From NCBI RefSeq assembly GCF_011043555.1, contig NZ_JAAKGS010000001.1, positions 1 through 64,000 of the forward strand: DNA of 64,000 bases, read 5' to 3'. Below the pieces are notes generated by a model, which saw only the letters and a list, made by a program, of their open reading frames with translations, did no database searches and had not been told where the DNA came from. Source of the DNA: Sphingobacterium sp. SGR-19 (lineage in GTDB: Bacteria > Bacteroidota > Bacteroidia > Sphingobacteriales > Sphingobacteriaceae). How positions within the stretch are numbered: the stretch's first letter is position 1; every line of letters begins with the position of its first letter. The translations under genes and the position numbers were made by a program. Positions 1 through 7,827 of the stretch are shown here, in pieces.

Positions 1-18
1 ATTTCTTTTGATGTTCAT
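1..18 (-). CDS. Start of an outward-reading gene, possibly an integrase (partial)
   Basis: An ATG on the minus strand at position 18 opens a reading frame (MNIKRN) that leaves the window after six codons. Too little is visible to identify the product. The context is suggestive: just upstream (21-61) lie three copies of a 9-mer, one inverted, and then two repeats that carry a tRNA 3'-end-like sequence. That layout is what one expects at the integrase end of a tRNA-targeting genomic island. The integrase identity is inference only. Confidence 0.3.
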
Positions 19-20
19 TT

Positions 21-61
21 TTGGGTGTAAGTAAAATATGTACACCCAAATTTACACCCAA
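21..61. repeat. Three 9-bp iterons (TTGGGTGTA / TACACCCAA)
   Basis: TTGGGTGTA lies at 21-29, and its reverse complement TACACCCAA lies at 41-49 and again at 53-61. The inverted pair and the direct pair sit immediately upstream of the leftward start codon at 18. They could be an operator of that gene or arm-type sites for a recombinase. The repeats are seen directly; the role is inferred. Confidence 0.6.
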
Positions 62-178
62 TTTTTCAGAATACCTAAAAACTCATAAAAATCTAAAATG
101 ATATTTTTACACTGATTTACAGTTGTTTATGCTTTTTATTAAGTGCGTAATAATCTTTAAAAAACCATAAAAAAAGAG

Positions 179-247
179 CCTCCGGCTCCACAAAAAAGAC
201 ATCCTAACGAGGATGTTTTTTTGTTAGGAGGGATGAGGACCCGATAG
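179..247. repeat. 69-bp direct repeat, copy 1 (tRNA 3'-end-like plus terminator)
   Basis: This 69-bp block is identical to 306-374. It starts with CCTCCGGCTCCAC, which resembles the last bases of a tRNA acceptor/T-arm followed by a discriminator base. A hairpin with stem ACATCCT/AGGATGT (199-205 and 210-216) and a T-run follows. The block ends with a G-rich tail that contains GGAGGGATGAGGACCC. Direct repeats of this kind are typical of integration scars (attL/attR) at a tRNA gene, but no complete tRNA is present. Confidence 0.7.
192..222. terminator. Hairpin terminator in repeat copy 1
   Basis: A 7-bp stem ACATCCT/AGGATGT closes an AACG loop. It is preceded by an A-run and followed by seven T, so it could terminate in both directions. 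An alternative pairing of CCTAAC (203-208) with GTTAGG (223-228) is also possible. Confidence 0.6.
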
Positions 248-305
248 AGGGTTCGAAATATATTCGCTGCTGCCCTGAGTGCGGGGCTGTGAGACGCAAG
301 CAATC

Positions 306-374
306 CCTCCGGCTCCACAAAAAAGACATCCTAACGAGGATGTTTTTTTGTTAGGAGGGATGAGGACCCGATAG
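306..374. repeat. 69-bp direct repeat, copy 2
   Basis: This is an exact second copy of 179-247, offset by 127 bp. Between the copies, GAGGGTTCGAA (247-257) and ATCCCTC (303-309) look like the two halves of a tRNA T-arm, with T-stem GAGGG/CCCTC. They are separated by about 45 nt of unrelated sequence. The arrangement suggests an interrupted or rearranged tRNA 3' end. Confidence 0.7.
319..349. terminator. Hairpin terminator in repeat copy 2
   Basis: This is the same hairpin as at 192-222, carried by the second copy of the 69-bp repeat. Confidence 0.6.
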
Positions 375-422
375 GAGGGATGAAAACACAATATCTGAAG
401 AAAACCGGCCTTTACCTTTTTA

Positions 423-622
423 CGTACGTGCTTCGCCCTTTCTTTATACTTTCTTCGCCCAATGACCGTGTTTTTTATGTCAGTTTACCGTGTAGTTACC
501 GAGCCGCGCACGGTAATTACACGTTGGTTACACGGTAAATATACGGTAAATTGGCGAACAGAGTCCGAATAGAGTCCGAATAGAGTCCGGATAGAGTCCG
601 AATAGATAGCGAAGGTTCTCCG
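423..622. repeat. 11-bp-phased CG array 1
   Basis: CG dinucleotides recur at exact 11-bp steps. They begin at 423, 434, 456, 467, 489, 500, 511, 522, 533, 544, 555, 566, 577, 588, 599, 610 and 621; only the slots at 445 and 478 are missed. The left part has TTCGC and ACCG contexts, the middle has ACGGTAA, and the right part has CCGAA contexts, so the array has a rough dyad character. Positions 560-603 are four tandem copies of an 11-mer (AGAGTCCGAAT, one with GGAT). The array lies just downstream of yceI and codes for nothing recognisable. Confidence 0.75.
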
Positions 623-635
623 AACCCGAAGTGTA

Positions 636-1214
636 TTATTTCTTATGACCAAATTCGCCATCCGCTTTTATCTGTACTCCATCGCTAATCATAGGAGCGG
701 GGAATTTAGAGCCTAAACCAAAATCGGATCGTTTGATTTCCCCTGTAATTTGAATACCGGCTACAGGAGCTCCATCAGCATTTGGATTTTGCGTAGTTCC
801 GCGATGTTTCATCGTCATGGTAACCGGTTTTGTAACGCCTAGTAAAGTGAGATCTCCTTTAAGCGTATAGGTATCCTGTCCGGATTTTTCAATAGAAGTG
901 CTTTTAAACGTCATTGTAGGATGTTTTTCAGCATCAAAGAAATCAGCGCTTTTTAGATGATTGTCCCGCGGTTCCACTCGGGTATCTATCGAGTTAGTTT
1001 GTACAGTCAGTTCGATAACAGCATCACTAAAGTCTTCTTTAGACGAAACGATCGATACGTCATACGTGTTGAAATGACCGGGGACGTCCGCAATACCCAA
1101 GTGCGTAACCGTAAAGCCTAATTTAGAATGGTATGGATCCGCCGTCCATGTTGTCTGCGCAAACAATCCTATTGAAACGAATAGAAATGCAAAAAATAAA
1201 GTTAACTTTTTCAT
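636..1214 (-). CDS. YceI family periplasmic protein
   Basis: The 192-residue product has a clear signal peptide (MKKLTLFFAFLFVSIGLFAQ), so the mature protein is exported, probably to the periplasm. The rest matches the YceI family: an opening TWTADPYHSKLGFTVTHLG segment, a central region with DNHLKSADFFDAEKHPTMTFKS, and a final GxxSDFGLG strand. Family members form a lipocalin-like barrel that binds long isoprenoid or amide lipids; the ligand here is unknown. The length is normal for the family. The pirin gene lies 28 bp upstream on the same strand, so co-transcription is possible. Confidence 0.9.
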   Translation of the reverse strand: MKKLTLFFAFLFVSIGLFAQTTWTADPYHSKLGFTVTHLGIADVPGHFNTYDVSIVSSKEDFSDAVIELTVQTNSIDTRVEPRDNHLKSADFFDAEKHPTMTFKSTSIEKSGQDTYTLKGDLTLLGVTKPVTMTMKHRGTTQNPNADGAPVAGIQITGEIKRSDFGLGSKFPAPMISDGVQIKADGEFGHKK

Positions 1215-1242
1215 CTGTATATAATTTTTGAATAAATAATTC

Positions 1243-1965
1243 TTATTGTATTTCCATGGGAACTTCCATTAATAATATCTCGGCATCTGCAGTAGCTTCA
1301 AGTGTGAACCTTTCAATCTCCGACAGTCCGTAACCATCTCGTCGGTTTAAAATTTGGTCACCGACTCGCACACTACCGTTAAGAACAAAAATATATACAC
1401 CATTGTTTGCAGGATCTTTGAGTACATATTCCGTATGATTTCCTTTCTCGAGAAGGCCCATATGAAACCAGGCCTCCTGATGTATCCACACACCTTGATC
1501 TTTTGGGTTTGGGGAAAGAATCTGTTCTAGCTGATTGGGGAGTTGCCGATAGTGTAACTTGGCTTGATCGTAGCGTGGGTCAACGTTACGTTTATTTGGG
1601 AAAATCCATATTTGAAGGAATTCGGCTGCCTCATTGGGCATATTATTGAACTCCGAATGATAAATACCCGTACCGGCACTCATTACCTGGATTTCGCCGG
1701 GTCTGATAACGCCTTCATTCCCCATGTTGTCGCGGTGCTTCAGCTCCCCTTTCAACGGAATGGAAATGATTTCCATGTTATTATGGGGATGTTCGCCAAA
1801 TCCCTGTCCGCCCGATACCTGATCGTCGTTCAGCACACGAAGGGCACCGAAATGTACACGATCAGGATGATGGTAGGAAGCAAAACTAAATGTATGAAAG
1901 CTTTTAAGCCAACCGTGGTCTGCTTTTCCTCTGGAATCTGCTTTATGTAAAATTGATTTTGCCAT
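1243..1965 (-). CDS. Pirin family protein
   Basis: The product is a bicupin of the pirin family, 240 residues from the chosen start. The metal ligands typical of pirins are visible as H59, H61, H103 and E105 (HPHNNMEI and YHSEF). Bacterial pirins are Fe-binding, with quercetinase or redox-sensor roles; which applies here is unknown. The frame is open to an ATG at 1989. I prefer the ATG at 1965 (MAKSILHKAD), because a promoter -7 box (TAACTTTG on the minus strand, 1987-1994) overlaps the upstream start and would place the RNA start below it. A dyad at 1961-1998 overlaps the start region and may be an operator. Confidence 0.88.
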   Translation of the reverse strand: MAKSILHKADSRGKADHGWLKSFHTFSFASYHHPDRVHFGALRVLNDDQVSGGQGFGEHPHNNMEIISIPLKGELKHRDNMGNEGVIRPGEIQVMSAGTGIYHSEFNNMPNEAAEFLQIWIFPNKRNVDPRYDQAKLHYRQLPNQLEQILSPNPKDQGVWIHQEAWFHMGLLEKGNHTEYVLKDPANNGVYIFVLNGSVRVGDQILNRRDGYGLSEIERFTLEATADAEILLMEVPMEIQ

Positions 1966-1998
1966 AACTTTATTGTTTTGATAACACAAAGTTATGGC
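1961..1998 (-). promoter_or_regulatory. Dyad overlapping pirin -7 box and start codon
   Basis: GCCATAACTTT (1961-1971) and AAAGTTATGGC (1988-1998) form a perfect 11-bp inverted repeat with a 16-bp spacer. One arm contains the -7 box TAACTTTG (minus strand, 1987-1994) and the other contains the start codon. The layout fits a repressor operator. No convincing -33 TTTG is seen. Confidence 0.5.
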
Positions 1999-2039
1999 AA
2001 GTCTTTATTTAAATTATTGATGTATGTTAAGAAGTTATT

Positions 2040-3341
2040 CTAGCCATGAATATTCGTTCTTACTTCATTGTTGTCTCGCTTCCGTTCGCTGCGGATGATT
2101 AGACGAAGATCGGAGTTGGCTGAATAGAAAGACCAAACCCAGTTTCCTAACAATTTCCACCTATTACGAAAGCCTGCGATAGGGAAAAGATGGATAAGCA
2201 GCCACGTGAGCCAAGCAAAGAAACCGGTAAAGGAAAATTTAGGTAAGTCGGCGACAGCTTTGTAACGCGCTATGATGGCCATGCTTCCTTTATCCACATA
2301 CGAAAACGGTTTCAATGTTTGTCCTTGATCTTTGGCAATAATGTTCTTGGCCAATAAAATCCCTTGTTGAATAGCAACTTGGGCTAATTGTGGATGACCA
2401 TTGGGGAATTTCGGGTCTGTGTCCTGAAAGCAGATGTCGCCGATAGCAAAAATGTTGTGATAACCTTGTACGCCATTGAACTGATCGACTAAAACCCGAC
2501 GTCCTCTTCCAAACTTTTCTGCTGGTAGCCCCGGTAACTCGCGAGCTATAACCCCAGAAGTCCAGATCAATGTTTTGGTTTTTATTTCAGCGCCGTTAGC
2601 TAGGATAACCGTATCGTCCACGTAATCTTTGACAGCAGTATTCAACGTAATATCTATCCCTAGTTTCTCCAGAACTTCAAACGCTTCTTTCTGAGCGACG
2701 CTACTCATAGGGGCTAAAAGGGCTGGCCCCGCATCTACCAGATGGATTTTTGGTTTTAATCCCACTAATTCTGGATATTCTTTTTTAACAATACGCTCAC
2801 TCAGCTCGGCGATCATTCCAGAAACCTCCACACCAGATGGGCCACCGCCAGCAACGACGATGTTTATATACGCTTCGCGATCCGGATCATCTGTCCGTTG
2901 AATATAATCTTCGAGGTTAAGTAATAACTTGTTCCGGATAGCGAGTGCATCGGTGATATTCTTCATCGGAAATGCCTTTTTCTTGACGTTCTCCATGCCG
3001 AAGAAATTAGTTTCGGTGCCCGTGGCTAAAATTAAATAATCGTACGGTAAATCGCCCGTATCCGTTTCAATGAGGTTGCTCTCCGCACGAATATTCAATA
3101 ACCTTCCGAGATGGAAGGAGAATCCTTGATGTTTTCTAAACATTTTGCGGAAAGGCATACTGATATTCGAAGCTTCTATAAAAGCGGTAGCCGCTTGATA
3201 AATTAAAGGAGGGAAGAAGTTGTAATTGTTGATATCCACTAAGGTCACTCTGTAAGGGTGTCTTTTTCCTAAAGATTTGACGAAATTTATACCCGCAAAT
3301 CCGCCACCTACAACGACAATGTGTTTTTTATTATCTGCCAT
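2040..3341 (-). CDS. ndh: Type II NADH dehydrogenase (NDH-2)
   Basis: This is a single-subunit, non-proton-pumping NADH:quinone oxidoreductase of 433 residues. It passes electrons from NADH to menaquinone at the cytoplasmic face of the membrane. Two dinucleotide-binding motifs are visible: GGGFAG close to the N terminus (FAD) and AGGGPSGVEVSG near the middle (NADH). The C-terminal segment FTGFFAWLTWLLIHLFPIAG is the hydrophobic membrane anchor expected for NDH-2. The frame extends to 3389, but MADNKKHIVVVGGGFAG at 3341 gives the standard family start. It follows hisD, and a TATCTTTG box lies in the gap. Confidence 0.9.
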   Translation of the reverse strand: MADNKKHIVVVGGGFAGINFVKSLGKRHPYRVTLVDINNYNFFPPLIYQAATAFIEASNISMPFRKMFRKHQGFSFHLGRLLNIRAESNLIETDTGDLPYDYLILATGTETNFFGMENVKKKAFPMKNITDALAIRNKLLLNLEDYIQRTDDPDREAYINIVVAGGGPSGVEVSGMIAELSERIVKKEYPELVGLKPKIHLVDAGPALLAPMSSVAQKEAFEVLEKLGIDITLNTAVKDYVDDTVILANGAEIKTKTLIWTSGVIARELPGLPAEKFGRGRRVLVDQFNGVQGYHNIFAIGDICFQDTDPKFPNGHPQLAQVAIQQGILLAKNIIAKDQGQTLKPFSYVDKGSMAIIARYKAVADLPKFSFTGFFAWLTWLLIHLFPIAGFRNRWKLLGNWVWSFYSANSDLRLIIRSERKRDNNEVRTNIHG

Positions 3342-3422
3342 AATAAACTGTTCGTTTGTATAAGTATTGCCCAACAGTAGATAGAACAAAGCCTTCTACG
3401 CTTTTGTTTGGGAAATATGCTG

Positions 3423-3430
3423 CAAAGATA
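3423..3430 (-). promoter_or_regulatory. Possible -7 promoter box for ndh
   Basis: On the minus strand this reads TATCTTTG, which matches the Bacteroidota -7 consensus TAnnTTTG. It sits between hisD and ndh. No good -33 element is visible, so this is a weak call. Confidence 0.35.
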
Positions 3431-3455
3431 GAAAAACCAATAAGAACCGAGGGCT

Positions 3456-4739
3456 TTATTTTCGGATACTTATTGCGTTTTTATGCGCATGCAACCCTTC
3501 CAGTTCGGCTAAAGTCTCCACGGTGGAGCCAATATGACGTAACCCGTCACGGGAGATGTGCTGAAATGTGATTTTCTTAACAAAAGAATCTACGGAGACG
3601 CCAGAATAAGAACGTGCATAACCCGAAGTAGGCAAGGTGTGATTGGTACCTGAAGCATAGTCGCCGGCGCTCTCTGGGGTGAGGTGCCCTAAAAACACCG
3701 AACCTGCATTGGTAATGCGTGGAAGTAAACTTTTCCATTCGTCTGTTTCCAGTATCAGATGTTCTGGAGCATACCGGTTGGAAAAATCGAGTGCTTCCTG
3801 TAAGTCAGTCACCTCCATAGCATATGAATTTTTAAGGGCCATGTTCGCTATTTCTGCGCGAGGTAACACGTCGAGTTGCTTCTGAAGTTCGTCGTTAACC
3901 CGCTGGATGATATCTGCTGATGTGGCTACAAGAACCGCTTGACTATCCGGCCCGTGTTCTGCCTGCGCTAATAAGTCGGCAGCAACGAATGCCGGCTGGG
4001 CGGTATGGTCGGCTACGACCAAAACTTCAGAGGGACCGGCGGGCATATCAATGCTGACGTTTACCATACTCTGAACGATACTTTTTGCTTTGGTGACAAA
4101 CTGGTTTCCCGGACCGAATATCTTGTCCACCTTCGGTATGCATTCCGTGCCATACGCCATCGCAGCAATGGCTTGTGCACCACCTACAAGGTATATCTTT
4201 TCAATTTTTAACAATAGCAGACAGTAGGCGACAAAGCCGTTTATTTTTCCGGTTTGTTGCGGCGGTGAACATACCACGATTTCTTTGCATCCCGCTATCC
4301 GTGCCGGTACGCCGAGCATTAGTAAGGTACTTGGCAAAACCGCTGATCCGCCAGGGATATATAATCCCACTTTTTCAATGGGGCGCACTTCACGCCAACA
4401 TTCCACTCCCGGCATGGTTTCAACGACCCGCTCTCTACGTAGCTGGCTACTATGAAACTTATGGATGTTTTGAAAGGCTATTTCCAATGCACGCTGTTGG
4501 TCGCGCGTAATGGTCGAGGCCAGCGCCTCAATATCTTCTTTTTCCAAATAAAGCCTTTCAAGGGCTACTTTATCGAACTTTAATGTAAGTTCCTTCAGCG
4601 ATTGATCGCCGCGTAGACGAACATCATCAATGATCTGCGATACCGCGTCTTGAATGGCATGCGTAGCATCCGTGTTGCGCGCAGTGAGTTGTTCGATATC
4701 CGCTGCGGTTAAGCTGTTAAATGAATACCGTTTTAACAT
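3456..4739 (-). CDS. hisD: Histidinol dehydrogenase
   Basis: The 427-residue enzyme catalyses the last two steps of histidine biosynthesis, oxidising L-histidinol to L-histidine with two NAD. All four zinc ligands of the family are present at the same numbers as in the E. coli enzyme: Q259 and H262 in the AQAEHGPD segment, D360 in ESAGDYASGTNH, and H419 in LEGLHAH. The GxxxFxxxxSxPxGP-like region around VSIDMPAGPSEV is intact. The start codon overlaps the hisG stop by one base (TAATG), so the two are translationally coupled. No hisC or hisB follows; the next gene is ndh, so this his operon is short. Confidence 0.97.
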   Translation of the reverse strand: MLKRYSFNSLTAADIEQLTARNTDATHAIQDAVSQIIDDVRLRGDQSLKELTLKFDKVALERLYLEKEDIEALASTITRDQQRALEIAFQNIHKFHSSQLRRERVVETMPGVECWREVRPIEKVGLYIPGGSAVLPSTLLMLGVPARIAGCKEIVVCSPPQQTGKINGFVAYCLLLLKIEKIYLVGGAQAIAAMAYGTECIPKVDKIFGPGNQFVTKAKSIVQSMVNVSIDMPAGPSEVLVVADHTAQPAFVAADLLAQAEHGPDSQAVLVATSADIIQRVNDELQKQLDVLPRAEIANMALKNSYAMEVTDLQEALDFSNRYAPEHLILETDEWKSLLPRITNAGSVFLGHLTPESAGDYASGTNHTLPTSGYARSYSGVSVDSFVKKITFQHISRDGLRHIGSTVETLAELEGLHAHKNAISIRK

Positions 4740-5590
4740 TATAGTATTATTTTTTCTATAGGCATGACCACAATACCCTGTGCGCCAGCGGCTTTCAATT
4801 TATTGATTTTATCCCAGAAATCATCCTCGGGAATAACGGTGTGGACGGCTACCCAGCCCTCTTCTGCAAGCGGAACTACTGTTGGACTTTTTACACCCGG
4901 CAGCAGCGTTGTTATCTTTGGGAGGTTGCTTTTTTCCACGTTTAATACAACGTATTTCGTTTCTTTTGCACGTAACACCGACTGTACACGCTGCAGCAGT
5001 TCGCATAAAATGGGGTTTTCTGTCAACCCCTCGCGACCAATAAGAATAGCTTCGGAACGGCGCACATCTGCGAAGGGTTTAAGCCCATTGCTTTTTAACG
5101 TGCCGCCCGTAGAAACGATATCGCAGATGGCATCACTTAAACCTAAGCCCGGCGCTATCTCTACAGAGCCCGAAATTTGTCGTATCTCCGCTGATAGATT
5201 ATGTTCAGCCAAAAATTCTTGGAGAATGTTAGGGTAGGTGGTAGCTATTGCTTTGCCTTGTAAATCTTTGAGTTCCTGTATATCGGAGTCTTTAGGAATT
5301 CCGATCTTTAACATACAACGACCAAAACCGAGCCTTTGCAAATACGTCACTTTTTCCTGCGATTCATCAATAACATTCTCTCCGACAATACCTAAATCTG
5401 CAATGCCTTGTGCGACGTATCCGGGAATATCATCGTCGCGTAGGAACAATATTTCCAGGTTGAAATTATTGACCGTGGTGATAAGGGAACTTTTATAGTT
5501 TTCAAAATCAAGCCCGCAGTTTTTAAGCAACTGAACCGATTTTTCATTTAATCTACCCGATTTTTGGATAGCGATTTTAAGATTCTTCAA
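4739..5590 (-). CDS. hisG: ATP phosphoribosyltransferase, long form
   Basis: This enzyme starts histidine biosynthesis by joining ATP and PRPP to give phosphoribosyl-ATP. At 283 residues it is the long form. The catalytic part contains the PRPP-binding loop DIVSTGGTLKSNG at residues 157-169. The C-terminal part from about 210 is the regulatory domain that binds histidine for feedback inhibition, so no HisZ partner is expected. It lies directly behind a histidine-rich leader peptide (5672-5731) and is translationally coupled to hisD. Confidence 0.96.
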   Translation of the reverse strand: MKNLKIAIQKSGRLNEKSVQLLKNCGLDFENYKSSLITTVNNFNLEILFLRDDDIPGYVAQGIADLGIVGENVIDESQEKVTYLQRLGFGRCMLKIGIPKDSDIQELKDLQGKAIATTYPNILQEFLAEHNLSAEIRQISGSVEIAPGLGLSDAICDIVSTGGTLKSNGLKPFADVRRSEAILIGREGLTENPILCELLQRVQSVLRAKETKYVVLNVEKSNLPKITTLLPGVKSPTVVPLAEEGWVAVHTVIPEDDFWDKINKLKAAGAQGIVVMPIEKIIL

Positions 5591-5671
5591 AATGTAGGAT
5601 TTTTAATGTTTACTATTATTAATAAAAGAAAGATAACTCGGGGTTTTTGCTTCACGTAGAAACACATTACA

Positions 5672-5731
5672 TTACATATCGCCAAAATGGCGATGGTGGA
5701 AATGGATGTGATGTGTGAACAAATAAGTCAT
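5672..5731 (-). CDS. hisL: Histidine operon leader peptide
   Basis: This 19-codon frame upstream of hisG reads MTYLFTHHIHFHHRHFGDM and then stops. Six of its 19 residues are histidine, clustered as HHIHFHHRH. That is the signature of a his attenuation leader, where ribosome stalling at His codons during histidine shortage alters RNA folding. The start lies shortly downstream of a good promoter. Downstream RNA can pair with the peptide-coding segment: ACACATCACAT pairs, with one mismatch, with ATGTAATGTGT. I did not find an obvious GC-rich terminator stem before hisG, so the switch mechanism is inferred. Confidence 0.85.
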   Translation of the reverse strand: MTYLFTHHIHFHHRHFGDM

Positions 5732-5748
5732 TTTTATTAATAATGCAA

Positions 5749-5780
5749 CAAAAGTATACTTTTGTTGTGTGTTTTGCAAA
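5749..5780 (-). promoter_or_regulatory. Promoter of the his operon
   Basis: On the minus strand, TTTG (5777-5780) is followed after 20 nt by TACTTTTG (5749-5756), matching the Bacteroidota consensus. The RNA start would be near 5742, just before hisL. A perfect 22-bp palindrome (5746-5767) with arms CAACAAAAGTA/TACTTTTGTTG covers the -7 box and could be an operator. Confidence 0.7.
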
Positions 5781-5783
5781 TAA

Positions 5784-6623
5784 TTATTTGATGATCCTTT
5801 TTATTTTATTGGATTTCTTTATTAGTTTATGTAACCCTTCGTAATCTTCTTTATCTAATTTTGTATATAGATTTTGCAGCTGTTTAATATGCTCTTCCAA
5901 TACTTCCAATACGTTGTCACGGTTTTGTTTAAAAATAGGCGTCCACATATCTGGAGATGATTTTGCGAGGCGGACGGTCGATTCAAATCCCGATCCCGCA
6001 AGTTCAAAAATACGTCCCTGTGATTTTTCTTTTTCCAAAACAGTCAATGCAAGCGCGAAAGAAGTAAGATGGGAAATATGCGATACATACGCTGTATGCA
6101 TGTCGTGTTCCTCCGCTGTCATAAACGTGGTTTTCATTTCCAGTTTTTCTGTCAGCGAATCGGCTAGCTCAAAAGCGTCTTCATCCGTTTTGAACGCTTC
6201 CACATATACCATCACTTTATCTTTATACAGATTGGGGATAGCCGCTTCGGGACCCGAGTATTCTGTACCGGCCATCGGATGCGCTGCGATATACCGTCCC
6301 CGGTTCGGATGATCTTCTATCAGACGTAAGATGTTTGTTTTTGTAGATCCCATATCAATGACCACTTGATTGGTCACCTTGTCCAAAATACCTGGTAGCA
6401 GGTGCGTGATAGCGTCTACCGGTACAGTTAAGATAATAATTCGGCTGGATGCAATCGCCTCATCCAGTGACTGAATTTCGTCAACGAGTCCCAGTTGCAA
6501 GGCTTTTTTTGCGTTGGCTTCGTTTTTTTCTACGCCGATTATCTTTTCACCAAATTGGGTTTCCTTCAGGCGGATGCCGATAGAGCCTCCAATTAATCCC
6601 ACGCCCACAATAGTTATGTTCAT
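5784..6623 (-). CDS. tyrA: Prephenate dehydrogenase
   Basis: The 279-residue product oxidatively decarboxylates prephenate to 4-hydroxyphenylpyruvate for tyrosine synthesis. It opens with MNITIVGVGLIGGSIG, an NAD(P)-binding Rossmann motif at the very N terminus. It also has DMGSTKTNI and AAHPMAGTEYSG, the active-site segments of the TyrA family, and a helical C-terminal dimerisation half. The frame is open to 6809, but the upstream 62 codons are shadow sequence inside the aminotransferase gene, so I chose the ATG at 6623. It follows the aminotransferase by 28 bp and they probably form one operon. No ACT or chorismate mutase domain is fused. Confidence 0.93.
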   Translation of the reverse strand: MNITIVGVGLIGGSIGIRLKETQFGEKIIGVEKNEANAKKALQLGLVDEIQSLDEAIASSRIIILTVPVDAITHLLPGILDKVTNQVVIDMGSTKTNILRLIEDHPNRGRYIAAHPMAGTEYSGPEAAIPNLYKDKVMVYVEAFKTDEDAFELADSLTEKLEMKTTFMTAEEHDMHTAYVSHISHLTSFALALTVLEKEKSQGRIFELAGSGFESTVRLAKSSPDMWTPIFKQNRDNVLEVLEEHIKQLQNLYTKLDKEDYEGLHKLIKKSNKIKRIIK

Positions 6624-6651
6624 TTTTTTTGTAGATCCAATGTTCAAATTT

Positions 6652-7827
6652 TTAACTTTTTTCTTTTGTTCCCCGCCCTTCGATACGTTCGATAGCTTGA
6701 TCAAATACTTCCTCCTTCGCACAGAGGCTGATCCGGATATACTGTTCGCCTGCGCTGCCGAATATTCCGCCAGGAGTAATGAATACGTATGCCTGGTGTA
6801 GAATATCATCGCTTAAAGCATATCCGTCTGTATATTTGTCGGGAACTTTCGCCCAAACGAAAAGCCCGACTTGTGCGCGGTCATAATCACATTCCAATAT
6901 ATCCATGATACGGAAAACCTTTTCGCGTCTTTTGGCATAGACGGCATTAAGTTCAGTATACCAAGATGAATCTAGTCGAAGTGCCGTTGCTGCAGCCGCC
7001 TGTAGCGGTAAAAACATACCCGAATCCATGTTGCTTTTAAAACGTAAGATTTCGTTGATACGGTTTTCGTCCGCTATCAGCATGCCAATGCGCCAACCGG
7101 CCATATTAGATGACTTGCTCAAAGAGTTTAGTTCGATGGCTACTTCTCTTGCACCCTCTACAGCCATTAAGCTGCGTGGTTTGTCATTTAATATGAAGCT
7201 GTAAGGATTGTCGTGGCAGATCAATATATTATGTTTTTTGCCGAAAGTTACAATCCGTTCAAATAATTCGATTGTAGCAGATGCGCCAGTAGGCATGTGC
7301 GGATAGTTAATCCACATCATTTTCACTTTACTTAGATCGCTTTTTTCCAGCAACTCAAAATCAGGTTGCCAGTTGTTTTCGGCTTTTAATTCATACGAAA
7401 CAGCCGTTGCACCGCTTACTCTTACGGCACTTGTATAAGCCGGATAACCCGGATTGGGAATCAGTACCTCATCGCCTTCTTGTAAATAGGTCATACAGAT
7501 ATGCACGATGCCTTCTTTTGAACCAATAAGGGGAAGAATTTCCGTTTGTGGATTTAAATCTACATGGTAATAACGTTTATACCAGTCAGCCATAGCCTCC
7601 CGAAGAATCGCGGCTCCTCTATAGCTTTGATATCCGTGTGTATAATTTTTACTTGCTTCCTCGCTTAAAACACGCAATACGTCTGGATGTGGTGGCAGAT
7701 CGGGGCTTCCGATGCCTAAGTTAATCACCCGTGCCCCGCGCTTATTCATTTCGTCAATTTCCCGCAACTTTTTGGAGAAGTAGTACTCCTCTGTATGTTG
7801 TAGTCTATGGGCAACTTCTATGTGCAT
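6652..7827 (-). CDS. Class I/II PLP aminotransferase
   Basis: This 391-residue fold-type I aminotransferase resembles the aspartate/LL-diaminopimelate aminotransferase group. Visible motifs include GSPDLPPHP, NPGYPAY, NYPHMPTG at 174-181, the cofactor aspartate in CHDNP (D206), and the PLP-binding lysine K238 in SLSKSSNMAGWRIG. In related Bacteroidota it sits beside tyrA, which suggests it aminates phenylpyruvate or hydroxyphenylpyruvate; that specificity is inferred. The NYPHMPTG segment has HM where many relatives have NN. A small palindrome (AATTTAG-CGC-CTAAATT, 7842-7858) lies just upstream and may be regulatory. Confidence 0.85.
   Translation of the reverse strand: MHIEVAHRLQHTEEYYFSKKLREIDEMNKRGARVINLGIGSPDLPPHPDVLRVLSEEASKNYTHGYQSYRGAAILREAMADWYKRYYHVDLNPQTEILPLIGSKEGIVHICMTYLQEGDEVLIPNPGYPAYTSAVRVSGATAVSYELKAENNWQPDFELLEKSDLSKVKMMWINYPHMPTGASATIELFERIVTFGKKHNILICHDNPYSFILNDKPRSLMAVEGAREVAIELNSLSKSSNMAGWRIGMLIADENRINEILRFKSNMDSGMFLPLQAAAATALRLDSSWYTELNAVYAKRREKVFRIMDILECDYDRAQVGLFVWAKVPDKYTDGYALSDDILHQAYVFITPGGIFGSAGEQYIRISLCAKEEVFDQAIERIEGRGTKEKS

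Noticed and set aside
179..374. Intact tRNA gene
   Set aside because: Only T-arm halves and an acceptor 3' end are visible; no anticodon arm or matching 5' acceptor strand (GGAGCCG) was found.
423..622. CRISPR array
   Set aside because: The conserved part of each unit is only two to five bases with an 11-bp period; there are no repeat/spacer lengths or cas genes.
6624..6809. N-terminal extension of prephenate dehydrogenase
   Set aside because: These 62 codons lie inside the aminotransferase gene in another frame and precede a normal Rossmann-fold start.
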